Numbered from the stretch's first letter, positions 1-8,322 are shown. The stretch is 10,946 bases of DNA from Candidatus Epulonipiscium sp. (GCA_012841565.1 DUUM01000253.1:1-10946); one strand, 5' to 3'. Translations and numbers: made by a program. Notes: generated from the sequence alone by a model not told the origin.

Positions 1-66
1 CAATTCCCTAAAATCCTTCTTCCTTGTTTTTAACTGTGGTAACTACATTCCTAACACTTTTTTTGA

Positions 67-114
67 TGGAAAGACTTTATTTAATTATTTTTTGGTGGTG
101 GAAGGACTTTATTT
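67..114. repeat. Two 16-bp direct repeats, one mismatch
   Basis: TGGAAAGACTTTATTT at 67-82 is repeated as TGGAAGGACTTTATTT at 99-114, a 32-bp period (about three helical turns). The core AGTCCTTCC recurs in inverted orientation at 324-332. The even spacing would suit a protein binding to one DNA face, such as an iteron pair. This is inference only, because two copies are few. Confidence 0.55.
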
Positions 115-158
115 TGTTCTGACAAATAACTCACTCCATTCGCAATCCTTACAGGAAG

Positions 159-316
159 GGGGTAGGAATATATAAGTACTTAACTTACAACCAAAGGATT
201 AGGAGCAAGTAGGGGTGATATAGGTTGCTTAGCTTCATATAAATAACTCCAACAAAAGGGCGTGGAGCATTAGCCATATAACAGATTGTAGCCCTTGTAA
301 GACGGGGTAGGAATAT
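159..316. repeat. Pair of 13-bp perfect direct repeats (GGGGTAGGAATAT)
   Basis: GGGGTAGGAATAT occurs at 159-171 and 304-316, 145 bp apart. On the minus strand the similarity continues imperfectly, with one gap, to about 25 bp, reaching an AAGG at roughly 148 and 293. The sequence between is noncoding. These could be protein binding sites or remnants of a duplication. Confidence 0.6.
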
Positions 317-517
317 CAATCACAGTCCTTCCAAAGATAATTCCCTCGGTATATCATAAAAAGACTTCAATGTATTTGCTCCAAATATTATCAAAAGCCT
401 TGCAATGTTGAGTTATATAAGTGAATAATAATGTCAGCATATAAGGATTACAGTAATAATAGGTATAGGATGCTATAAATAAAAAAGTCTTCTTTAAAAA
501 ATTCAAAAACAGATGTG

Positions 518-631
518 ACGTTTTATATACCGCTTTGTTTACTGCTATGCAGGTGGATAAAAAATTTATGGGATAATATGACCCTTTAATAGTTCTGTTT
601 CGCATTTACATAATCTACATTTATCTTTCAT
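518..631 (-). pseudogene. Broken start of an HNH-like CxxC/HIIP protein
   Basis: An ATG at 631 follows AAGGAT with about 7 nt spacing and opens a 21-codon frame (stop at 566-568). The peptide reads MKDKCRLCKC, then ETELLKGHIIP. The C-x2-C pair followed by a (S)HIIP motif resembles the N-terminus of a widespread HNH-like family that begins C-x2-C ... SHIIPKF. Skipping one T at 568 restores KFFIHLHSSKQSG, as expected after HIIP. A second shift near 530 would give GYIKR, again family-like. The gene thus looks truncated and frameshifted. It starts 48 nt after the GTPase-TOPRIM stop codon, on the same strand, so it may have been a sixth cistron. The family match is from memory of motifs. A chance 21-codon peptide is the alternative. 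Confidence 0.4.
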
Positions 632-679
632 TTATTCATCCTTAATTAGCAACTTTATTTAAACTTCTTAATCATTTTT

Positions 680-3586
680 TTATTTGGTAAGTTTTATAAT
701 GTCATTTATCAACTCGAAAAGTCCATCAAAACTTTTCTTTGCTATTTGGTTAAAATTTTTTATACTTTCATTTGCAAACCTCATTTTATTAAATTTATTA
801 TTTACTTCAAAATAAGCTAATTCATTGCTATTCATTACTTCTTCCATGATTTCCATTACTTCTTCTGGTTTTTTACATTTTTCATTCTTTAAATATTCCA
901 CAAGTATTTTATTAATAGAAGCTCTCTGAATAAATTCTTTGCCTATTAAAATATCTTTTCCATAGTAAAATTCTATACATCCAAATTTATTTTCTAAAAC
1001 TTCTATATCGCTGAAAGGTAATTTCAGTATAAAGTATTGTCTATCTTTCTCACTACCATTTAAATTTTTATATCTCTTTACATTATCTCTAATAGTTTTT
1101 ATTGAGCTATTATTTTCCTTGAATTTATCAAATTCTTGCTTCCCAGCTTCATCATTATCTAATACACCAATAAATATTTTGCTTTTACACATTTCAACAG
1201 GATAGGTAGGTAGAAATTTAAAGAAGTTCCCGGCTCCATCTAAAGAAAATACTTCGAAAGGCATTTCTCCTTCCCCCAATACTTTCCATGCATTTAAAAT
1301 ATGTATTTTATCACTGGGTCCCTCTGTGAGTAAAATTATATCTTTATTGCTTTCTTTTATCAGCTTCATTTTTTCTTCCGTAGAGTCCTCTATTTCTTCT
1401 ACTCCATTTTCTTGTGCGTAATTAATTTGCTGTTCTTTCATGAGATATTCGACATTTATAAATGCTTGTTTAGCAATAATATATTGTCTCATAAAAAACT
1501 CCTCAAATACTTCTGAGAAATACTCCCATATATCTCCATAACTTAATTGTATTGAACTACTATTATTTTTTCTCCATTCACTCAGGCCACTCCAATAACA
1601 ATATTCTTTACATTTTTTTTCTTCTCCATACTCTTCATTATATAAACTAATTCCATCAATACCCCTATTTGCACAATAATAACTTTCTGGTCTACTTCCT
1701 ATTGTTTCTCCACCTCTATACTGCTGACAGCTTTCTTGACGGTAGACTCTCTCTGTTCTTCCTGTTGTATTGCATGATTTTGACATATCACATACTTTAT
1801 ATCTTAGTTGTTCACAAGGGCTACATCCTGCACAAAACAATTGTCCCCCAAACCTATTAATTACTTCTCTTGTAAAAACATTTAACTGATTATCCTTTAT
1901 AAAGTCATCAATAATTACTGAACCTAAGTTGTTGTTTCTATATTCTCCAGAATCTTTTGCCATTTTTTCATTATATGTATATATAAGTATATTCCTTATA
2001 TTAAGTTCTCCATAAAATCCTAACATATTCGAACTTATTCTTCTCCAAAAAGCCACTTGTGTATTGCGATGTGCTCTATTATATCTATTTTGCAATTCTT
2101 TTTGTGCTTCTTGAGTTACCCCAGTTAATCTCTCCATAATCATCTTTTTATTCTTTTCTAAAGTTCCCTTAAGATTTTCTCTTAAGTCTTCCATTCTGAT
2201 TGTTCTATCACCTATCCCATAATTCTCATTCATAAAGATAGACAAGATTATATTTTTAAAATACTTTATATTATTATTTTTGGCTACCCCTCTTTTTTCT
2301 TTATCTAATTCATATGTTCCCATAAAATACGAAAAGTTATTGAGTATACGTTCTTTTCTATATTCAACAACATCTTCACTGTAGTATTCTTTTAATATTT
2401 CTTCAAAATCATTCCTTATGTCATTTACATTCATGTAGTTAAACTCTTCAATGTATTCTATATATTCTTCTTCTGGTAGCTGTATTAAACTCTCTTCATT
2501 ATCTTCTATATAAAGGTCAAATTTACTATATATAATATGAGGTATAATACTTCTTTTGGCTTCTATTAACGCTTTGAATTTACTATTTGCACCTGCTGCT
2601 TTTCCTACCATCGGAGTAATAAAAAACACTGTTTCTATTTCTCTAAACTCATTATTAAAGATATTTAAAAATCTATTCTTTATCATATCTATCGTAATAT
2701 CACCATCTCTTGATGCATGGTCAAGCCCAAAAGTATCAATAAGTTTTATTGTTTTTATACCAATTAATTTACATATGTCCCCATATTCTTGATTTAATAA
2801 AAAATCTGCATTTACACTTTTTACAACTCCAGATATAGAACTTATATTACTTTTGCTTATATTACTTTTGCTTATTAACCTTTTTTCATTTCTATTTAGT
2901 TTTTTTACACTCATACTTAATAATAACTTAGTTTCCTCGCTTAATTTAAATTCCAAACTTTTGATATCATCATTATCTTCTTTATTTTTTTCTACTTGTT
3001 CTTCTCTATTGCCTACTATATGATTTTTAACTATATCAATTGTTTCTATCTGTTTTTTTATTTTTATATATATATCATCTAATTTTAATATTAAATGGTC
3101 ATATATCTTTTTAATACCATTCAATTGCTCTACTTCTTTATTGGTAATAAAAATATCTGTCTGAGAATCTAATCCAAACTCTTCCATTTTAATAAATTCA
3201 TCATTTATCAAATGTTTATCTATTAAATTATATATTTTTTTCACATCATATATTTGTTCATTTTCACTTTTATCAGTTTCTTTCAATACATCAATATTTT
3301 TAGCATTGTTATTCAGTAAATCCTCATCGATTAAAAGTTGATTTAATATTTGCTTTATATACTTATCAGTAAATTCTTCTTTTGTATAAAAGTTAATACT
3401 GACATTATCTTTTTTTAAACAATCCTTTTCATTAGAAAACTGGTATATACAACTACATCTTGTCGTTTGTCCTTTTCCGCTTATTTTTAATAATTCCCCT
3501 ATTTCTTCTTCACAAAATGTCCTAATAAATGCGGACTTTCCAGTTTCAGAATCTCCTACTACCAAACAATTTAATACTTCTTTCAT
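680..3586 (-). CDS. GTPase-like protein with Cys-rich cluster and C-terminal TOPRIM-like domain
   Basis: This 968-residue protein is not a known Qat subunit. Residues 11-18 (GDSETGKS) form a P-loop. TT at 41-42 could be switch I, DTFG at 284-287 fits the G3 motif and SKFD at 354-357 resembles the G4 NKxD motif. Together they suggest a TRAFAC-type GTPase whose core is split by a charged, probably helical insert (about 60-250). Residues 585-663 hold nine cysteines (585, 588, 591, 599, 605, 620, 638, 659, 663), likely a metal-binding module. The C-terminus has TEGPSDK (754-760, Glu755) and LDNDEAG (809-815, Asp810/Asp812), the Glu and DxD signature of TOPRIM domains. A cytoplasmic, GTP-controlled nuclease is inferred. 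AAGGAG lies 8 nt before the ATG. The gene begins 41 nt after qatD, a wider gap than between qatB, qatC and qatD, which may mean it joined the operon later. Domain calls are motif-based; the operon position is clear. Confidence 0.75.
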   Translation of the reverse strand: MKEVLNCLVVGDSETGKSAFIRTFCEEEIGELLKISGKGQTTRCSCIYQFSNEKDCLKKDNVSINFYTKEEFTDKYIKQILNQLLIDEDLLNNNAKNIDVLKETDKSENEQIYDVKKIYNLIDKHLINDEFIKMEEFGLDSQTDIFITNKEVEQLNGIKKIYDHLILKLDDIYIKIKKQIETIDIVKNHIVGNREEQVEKNKEDNDDIKSLEFKLSEETKLLLSMSVKKLNRNEKRLISKSNISKSNISSISGVVKSVNADFLLNQEYGDICKLIGIKTIKLIDTFGLDHASRDGDITIDMIKNRFLNIFNNEFREIETVFFITPMVGKAAGANSKFKALIEAKRSIIPHIIYSKFDLYIEDNEESLIQLPEEEYIEYIEEFNYMNVNDIRNDFEEILKEYYSEDVVEYRKERILNNFSYFMGTYELDKEKRGVAKNNNIKYFKNIILSIFMNENYGIGDRTIRMEDLRENLKGTLEKNKKMIMERLTGVTQEAQKELQNRYNRAHRNTQVAFWRRISSNMLGFYGELNIRNILIYTYNEKMAKDSGEYRNNNLGSVIIDDFIKDNQLNVFTREVINRFGGQLFCAGCSPCEQLRYKVCDMSKSCNTTGRTERVYRQESCQQYRGGETIGSRPESYYCANRGIDGISLYNEEYGEEKKCKEYCYWSGLSEWRKNNSSSIQLSYGDIWEYFSEVFEEFFMRQYIIAKQAFINVEYLMKEQQINYAQENGVEEIEDSTEEKMKLIKESNKDIILLTEGPSDKIHILNAWKVLGEGEMPFEVFSLDGAGNFFKFLPTYPVEMCKSKIFIGVLDNDEAGKQEFDKFKENNSSIKTIRDNVKRYKNLNGSEKDRQYFILKLPFSDIEVLENKFGCIEFYYGKDILIGKEFIQRASINKILVEYLKNEKCKKPEEVMEIMEEVMNSNELAYFEVNNKFNKMRFANESIKNFNQIAKKSFDGLFELINDIIKLTK
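2841..2870 (-). repeat. In-frame 15-bp tandem duplication inside the GTPase gene
   Basis: A 15-bp unit (plus-strand CTTATATTACTTTTG) is present twice in perfect tandem at 2841-2855 and 2856-2870, with a further CTTAT after it. In the minus-strand protein it encodes repeated SKSNI at about residues 240-249, within the insert between the first and third GTPase motifs. The unit length keeps the frame. It looks like recent slippage in a flexible linker and could vary between strains. Confidence 0.85.
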
Positions 3587-3627
3587 TTTACCTTCTCCTT
3601 ATCTTATAGCAAAGCCTTTTAATTACC

Positions 3628-4350
3628 TTAATCATTCTTCAAATTTACTATTAACAGTTCCTTAAAATTTTTGATATAATCAATCTTTATCTTTGAAATC
3701 TTTTCTAACTTCTTACTCCACATAATTAATTCTGCAAAATAATCTTCACTATTATTGTATGGATAGTCTGTTTCTATTAACTTTCTATCCTTAGGTATTC
3801 TATTTATAATCTCTTTCCCTTTTTCACCCTTTCCCATCCTATCATTAATAGAAAAGTAGTATCCCTCTTCTATAAACCTATCTATTAGCCCAACATCCCC
3901 TGTATACCAATGTAAAATAGCACGTTTCACATTGTTTTTTATCAGAATCTCTAATACTTCTTTCTCTGCCCCCCTACTATGGATGCTCATTATATGGTTA
4001 TTATTAGCCGCTATTTTACATATAAAGTCGAATATCTTAATCTGCTCATCTTTATATTTTACAAAAGGTTTGGTAAAATCTAATCCTACTTCTCCTATAT
4101 ATTTTGTCTTTTTAATATTCCTCATGAAGATAAAACTATTGAATTTCTTTTCGCCTGCATATTGGGGATTAAATCCTAATGCAAATTTTAAATACTTTGT
4201 TTCGGGATATGTTTTAATACACCTTTCAAAATCCTGCGGAGTGTTCGTAACACATAAAGTATATTGTTTAAGCTTATTTATCTTTTCATATATTTCTTTA
4301 TGATTTTTGCAGCCATCCAGATGCATGTGTGTATCTATTAAATGAGTCAT
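3628..4350 (-). CDS. qatD: QatD, TatD-like metal-dependent hydrolase
   Basis: A 240-residue TatD-family amidohydrolase-fold enzyme. All expected metal ligands are visible: H8 and H10 in DTHMH, E87 in GEVGLD, H124 in SIHSR, H147 in LHWYTG and D195 in ETDYP. The active site therefore looks intact. TatD enzymes are divalent-metal-dependent hydrolases, many of them DNases; QatD is the TatD-like member of the four-gene Qat anti-phage system. It is a little shorter than housekeeping TatD (about 260 residues). The ATG lies a single base after the qatC stop (TAA-A-ATG), and the GAGG before it is inside the end of qatC, so translation is probably coupled. The gene order qatA-B-C-D supports the specific QatD call over a housekeeping TatD. 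No signal peptide is seen, so it should be cytoplasmic. Confidence 0.9.
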   Translation of the reverse strand: MTHLIDTHMHLDGCKNHKEIYEKINKLKQYTLCVTNTPQDFERCIKTYPETKYLKFALGFNPQYAGEKKFNSFIFMRNIKKTKYIGEVGLDFTKPFVKYKDEQIKIFDFICKIAANNNHIMSIHSRGAEKEVLEILIKNNVKRAILHWYTGDVGLIDRFIEEGYYFSINDRMGKGEKGKEIINRIPKDRKLIETDYPYNNSEDYFAELIMWSKKLEKISKIKIDYIKNFKELLIVNLKND

Positions 4351-4351
4351 T

Positions 4352-5752
4352 TTATTCCTCTATTCCCACATATTCTAACAAGTCTACTCCATATTTCTGA
4401 GATTCACTAATAACCATTTCTTTAATTTCTTCCATTGAATCTACATAAACCCTATAGGCCTCACTAACCTCATCATCTGTTAATTCACCCGTTTGCATAA
4501 TTAAGCTTTTCAAATACAATTTATTATCTTTATTTGTTAAATATCTGTTCAAGCTCCATAATACAGCTTTTAAGTCATCACCTTTTGATGCTAATTTAAA
4601 ATTCTCATTAATAAATTTAATACTTATTGCATCTTCTATATTGTATTCCCCATCTTCAGCCCCAGCGCTATTCATAGAGGCTTTACGAATAATACATGGA
4701 TAACAATATCCACAATTCATAGGAGTACTCTTCTTTGAATATCTTGCATGACAAGGATGGGAACAGGAAATAGTTGACTCTGCCCCTTTTTTGAAAGCTT
4801 TTGTATTTACAATTTCTGCTACGATTTCACCTTTGGTCTTGTAAACATAGAAATTTTCAATTCTATTTAAAATTCCTACTTGAGCTAATATCTCATTTAA
4901 TTTACGTATAAAAAATAAATGTGTTGTTCTTGTGCTACTGCTACCCTTTCTACTATCTGTTAAAGGAACATTTATTCCTATAAATCCGTTTTCTGGTATA
5001 TATACAGGAATGTTTTTTTCTGCTAATGATGCAATTCCTAATGCCCCAGCTAAAAATAAAAGTGAACGACTTCTACTTGTATTTTCAGGTGGAATATCAA
5101 TTTTATTCTTTTCTATGTCTTCAGGCGCATATGGTGTTCCATTAAATAAAATAAGGTTGCTTTCCATCTCCGGATAGCTATCTTTCAAAATATTGTATAA
5201 GTCCGTTTGTCTGTTAGCTAAAGAACCATACTCTCTGAATCCAGTGAAACAAATTCTTTTGTTTTTTTCTAATAAATGAATAGCTCCTGAGAACGAATCT
5301 AATCCTCCCGAAAACAAACACACTCCATCAAAATCCATTTCTATTTTAGAAGCATTTTCGATTTTTTGCTTTCCATATCTAAATTTGCTCCTTCTAAACT
5401 CTATACTCCATCTATCCCCTGATAGAAAGTTTAGTACCTCTTCCAATTGTTCTTTTACTAAGTTCCACTTTTCAAGTTCTATCACAGGAATTGAAACCTG
5501 CAACTCCCTCGTCCAACAATCTTGAAACCTTCTCCTAAATATTCTTTTATCTACTGCAAATACACTTAATGCTATTATCAATAAATCTTCATTTATTGCC
5601 TTTAGACTTTCCCGTTTAAATTGTTTCCATATCTCTTCTATATTTGTTTTGAGGTTCGACTCATTATTCTTATCATAAATATTAAAGATATGTGCATTTA
5701 AGTACGAAGAACTTACTTCTTCTTCGTGACATTTATTTATCCATATGTTCAT
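4352..5752 (-). CDS. qatC: QatC, QueC-like PP-loop ATPase
   Basis: A 466-residue protein with a QueC-like core. The PP-loop is FSGGLDSFSG at 147-156. NTSRSRSLLFLAGALGIA (224-241) matches the QueC helix that follows the substrate region. The cysteines C334, C347, C350 and C353 (with C330 nearby) form the C-x2-C-x2-C zinc site typical of QueC, ending in PCIIRKA. QueC makes 7-cyano-7-deazaguanine (preQ0) from 7-carboxy-7-deazaguanine using ATP. In Qat the homologue probably uses this chemistry for defence rather than for tRNA queuosine. The N-terminal 140 residues are outside the QueC core and have no motif I recognise; this extra length (QueC is about 230 residues) is expected for QatC. The gene starts 2 nt after qatB, whose last codons carry the GGAGGAG ribosome binding site. 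Substrate supply would depend on the host's deazapurine pathway. Confidence 0.92.
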   Translation of the reverse strand: MNIWINKCHEEEVSSSYLNAHIFNIYDKNNESNLKTNIEEIWKQFKRESLKAINEDLLIIALSVFAVDKRIFRRRFQDCWTRELQVSIPVIELEKWNLVKEQLEEVLNFLSGDRWSIEFRRSKFRYGKQKIENASKIEMDFDGVCLFSGGLDSFSGAIHLLEKNKRICFTGFREYGSLANRQTDLYNILKDSYPEMESNLILFNGTPYAPEDIEKNKIDIPPENTSRSRSLLFLAGALGIASLAEKNIPVYIPENGFIGINVPLTDSRKGSSSTRTTHLFFIRKLNEILAQVGILNRIENFYVYKTKGEIVAEIVNTKAFKKGAESTISCSHPCHARYSKKSTPMNCGYCYPCIIRKASMNSAGAEDGEYNIEDAISIKFINENFKLASKGDDLKAVLWSLNRYLTNKDNKLYLKSLIMQTGELTDDEVSEAYRVYVDSMEEIKEMVISESQKYGVDLLEYVGIEE

Positions 5753-5754
5753 AA

Positions 5755-6441
5755 TTATTCTCCTCCCATCGCTTGTAACAATGAATAACAGCTTCTACAT
5801 TGTGCTGATACAAATTCTTTTCCTTCTTCACCATGCCAATCTATCTTTGCAATATCCTTTATCGTATAATTATCTCGAATTGTATACTCAATATACTCAC
5901 CTATATCTTTTATGATACTCTTACTTTCAGCAATACTTCGTCCTGATAGTATCTTCTCAAAAAACATTGTTTTAAAATCCACTTGTATATACCTAATTAT
6001 AAAACTCATTAGGAAATCTTCACTTTTAATTCCCCTTAAGTCCTCTGCCGTATCTATTTTTAAATCAATAAATAATTGGCTCAGACTATCACGAACTATT
6101 GCATCTTCTATTTCCCCTGCTTCATCGCTAAAATAATTAATTAATCCATTATAAAGCTTTTCTGTATCCTGTCCTATTAATCCACTTAATCCAAATTCTG
6201 CTAATGCAGCTTCTAATCCTTTTTCTGCAATAGCATTAAATAATACAACTATTTTTGCTCCTGCTTTTCCTATTGCTGAGTAACTACTCCCCGAACTATG
6301 TGCTTTAGCATAATTTCCTACTGCCTTTTCTTTGCGTCCGTCTCCCCCATCTCGTTTACTCTTCATAAAGGATGTTAACGAACTTTTAGCTTTCCTCCAT
6401 TGTGGTGTTGTTGGTGGTAAATATCCTTTTGATGTACCCAT
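5755..6441 (-). CDS. qatB: QatB, small Qat system protein with MGTS N-terminus
   Basis: A 228-residue protein between the ATPase and the QueC-like gene, the place and size of QatB. The N-terminus reads MGTSKGYLPP followed by TTPQW, the family-like MGTS start with a Pro/Gly-rich low-complexity stretch. Residues 25-55 are basic and Gly/Ser-rich (KSKRDGGDGRK), then a mostly helical, acidic domain follows (about 60-228). A Cys pair (C215, C218) lies near the end. No catalytic motif is visible. Removal of Met would expose Gly2. QueC-like enzymes of type IV CBASS have recently been reported to attach a deazaguanine to an N-terminal glycine (from memory), so QatB is a plausible QatC target; this is inference for the present protein. 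AGGAGG with 6 nt spacing precedes the ATG, 14 nt after qatA. Confidence 0.88.
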   Translation of the reverse strand: MGTSKGYLPPTTPQWRKAKSSLTSFMKSKRDGGDGRKEKAVGNYAKAHSSGSSYSAIGKAGAKIVVLFNAIAEKGLEAALAEFGLSGLIGQDTEKLYNGLINYFSDEAGEIEDAIVRDSLSQLFIDLKIDTAEDLRGIKSEDFLMSFIIRYIQVDFKTMFFEKILSGRSIAESKSIIKDIGEYIEYTIRDNYTIKDIAKIDWHGEEGKEFVSAQCRSCYSLLQAMGGE

Positions 6442-6455
6442 TTTTTCCTCCTATA

Positions 6456-8315
6456 TTATATAAGTATTTGTTGTTCCTTTAATGCTTGTTTAGTTATTAC
6501 TCCTCGAACTAATAGGCCCTCTAACACTTTCTTTGTACCTTCTTGGTCTATTTTATAAAGTGTAGCAATATATCCATACATTATTATCTTCATATCCTCT
6601 TTTTTCATCTTTTCTAATCGTCCTAAGATGTCCCAACGGTGTGTTTCACTCTTTTCAAATATTGCAACTAAACTATTAAACCCTATCCTTTTCTTATCGT
6701 ATAAATCAAAAATAGCTTTTACTATCTTATTGGTAACTTGTTCATCTAAGGTTAATATCTTATTTATAATTTTCTTTTGGCTTGTAATATCATCTTCAAA
6801 TTCTAACAGTTGATATATAAATTCTTTTTCTTGTCCATTTAATGTGTCTAATGCATTCATCTCTTCCATTAAGATATCCCTTGTTAAATAGAAATATCTG
6901 TCTAAATTCTTTTTATAAATATCTATCGGCTCACACAATAGCCAATTTCTTATTTTTATATCATTCCATTTGCTAAAACTATCTATCAGTTTCTCATCTT
7001 TCTTTACAAGTTCACACATTTCTTTAATTTGTTCTATCTCGCCATTTGATTGTTTATACCATCTATTTAATTCCTTAAATAATTCTAAATCTATATATTC
7101 TAAGGCCATTAGTTTTGCTAATACATCATTTTCAATTTTATTATCTTTAAAAAAACATATTTCTGCCATTTGCTTTCTTACTAAAAAAGTATTTAAAAAT
7201 CTTTTTGCCTGACGAGGATTTCCTTTTAGCGCCCTTGCTACTACCCCGCCAATCTGTTGAATAACCTTACTTAGCTCTGCTAATTCTGGGGTGATAAACA
7301 TATTATCATTAAATTTTGATTGAATTGTCTCTTTACTAATCAGTTCCTCTTTAAAAAATGCCCCTTCATCATATAGTTCGTCTAATATCTCTATGAGGTC
7401 CTCTCCCAAAAATAATTCATACACTAATAGCAGCATATAGTTTTGAATATCTATAGGTGATAATTCAGGTAATTTTATCGGTATCTGTATAATCTTTTCA
7501 ATGTAATCCTTGGAAATATCAGTCGTATCTTCACTAATTACAGGATAATTATTTTTTATAGCATATGTAACAATTCGTTCGTCTACTGCAATAATAAAAG
7601 TAGTCCTCTCAACAGATAAAAAAAGCTTAATAGCTTCTAACGTTTCAATTATTCTTTCAGGGGTGCATCTATCTAAATCATCTATCATGACTACTAAATT
7701 ATCTACTCCCCATTGTTTCAACAGTTCTTCAAACTCTTTTTTAAAGCCCCTTATATTCTCAACTATATTTTTTTCTTCTTCCTCTTTAACAAAGTTTTCT
7801 TTAAATCTTTTACCTATATTAACTAATCCCTCTATGCCATCTTCTGTTTTTAGAGTATCTAATGCACCCTTGGTACAATTTAACAAAAAGGGTGCCGTTG
7901 TCCCCGTCATCATACCTAAGGCTAACGGTATTCCCTTCTTGGCCGCACTACCTGCTAATCTAAAGTAATTCACTCTTTTTAATAAATCAGTTAGCTTCTT
8001 CCCACATTCACTTGGGAAATCTTCAGAACCTTCCACACCTTTTAGTAAATCTTCCATCAATGCTGTCTTTGCATCTTCGTAACCTTCAAACATCCAGGCA
8101 TTTAATGTAATACTCACAATTTTTTTATCCTTGGACTCATTTTCCTTTATCTCATTCTCTATAAGTCTTAATAATGTTGATTTTCCCACTCCCCAACTTC
8201 CAAATAGGCCTATTGTTAATGGATTCATTCTCTTATTATTAATAATCTTATATAACAGTTGTGCATATGGTCTATATGATAACATATCCACTGATGACGC
8301 ATTGTCTATCCACAT
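6456..8315 (-). CDS. qatA: QatA, KAP-family P-loop NTPase
   Basis: A 619-residue KAP NTPase, the ATPase of the Qat anti-phage system. Walker A is GSWGVGKST (39-47) and Walker B is MIDDLDRC (210-217), a hallmark KAP form. NAWMFEG (72-78) is also typical. KAP proteins often carry two membrane helices between Walker A and B; here residues 128-145 are mildly hydrophobic, so membrane contact is possible but not clear. The C-terminal third is helical with no known motif. The start is set at 8315 (MWIDN, like other KAP starts), with GGGGG 7 nt upstream. An in-frame ATG at 8369 would add 18 residues, but the promoter ending at 8372 would start transcription at or inside that codon, so it is unlikely to be used. 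It is the first gene of the operon. Confidence 0.92.
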   Translation of the reverse strand: MWIDNASSVDMLSYRPYAQLLYKIINNKRMNPLTIGLFGSWGVGKSTLLRLIENEIKENESKDKKIVSITLNAWMFEGYEDAKTALMEDLLKGVEGSEDFPSECGKKLTDLLKRVNYFRLAGSAAKKGIPLALGMMTGTTAPFLLNCTKGALDTLKTEDGIEGLVNIGKRFKENFVKEEEEKNIVENIRGFKKEFEELLKQWGVDNLVVMIDDLDRCTPERIIETLEAIKLFLSVERTTFIIAVDERIVTYAIKNNYPVISEDTTDISKDYIEKIIQIPIKLPELSPIDIQNYMLLLVYELFLGEDLIEILDELYDEGAFFKEELISKETIQSKFNDNMFITPELAELSKVIQQIGGVVARALKGNPRQAKRFLNTFLVRKQMAEICFFKDNKIENDVLAKLMALEYIDLELFKELNRWYKQSNGEIEQIKEMCELVKKDEKLIDSFSKWNDIKIRNWLLCEPIDIYKKNLDRYFYLTRDILMEEMNALDTLNGQEKEFIYQLLEFEDDITSQKKIINKILTLDEQVTNKIVKAIFDLYDKKRIGFNSLVAIFEKSETHRWDILGRLEKMKKEDMKIIMYGYIATLYKIDQEGTKKVLEGLLVRGVITKQALKEQQILI

Positions 8316-8322
8316 TTTCATA

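Larger units (their letters stand above)
1..565. other. Noncoding, repeat-bearing region downstream of the defence operon
   Basis: No convincing intact gene was found here. The one longer open frame (354-605, minus) has no ribosome binding site and is hydrophobic, AT-driven sequence. The region holds a 13-bp perfect direct repeat (159-171 and 304-316), a 16-bp near-perfect repeat (67-82 and 99-114) and an inverted copy of its GGAAGGACT core at 324-332. It also holds an interrupted inverted repeat (about 251-260 with 290-298, GGGC/GCCC core). Such clusters can mark a replication or partition region or the scar of decayed genes. Nothing seen decides between these. No strong intrinsic terminator for the minus-strand operon was found. 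Confidence 0.5.

Noticed and set aside
354..605. 83-codon open frame on the minus strand, hydrophobic
   Set aside because: No Shine-Dalgarno precedes its ATG. The better initiation signal is at 631 in another frame, and the peptide looks like AT-rich translated noncoding sequence.
3628..4350. Housekeeping TatD DNase
   Set aside because: Tight coupling to qatC and the complete qatA-B-C-D order make QatD the better call.
4352..5752. Queuosine biosynthesis QueC
   Set aside because: About twice QueC length, with an extra N-terminal part, and no queD, queE or queF neighbours; it sits inside a Qat operon.
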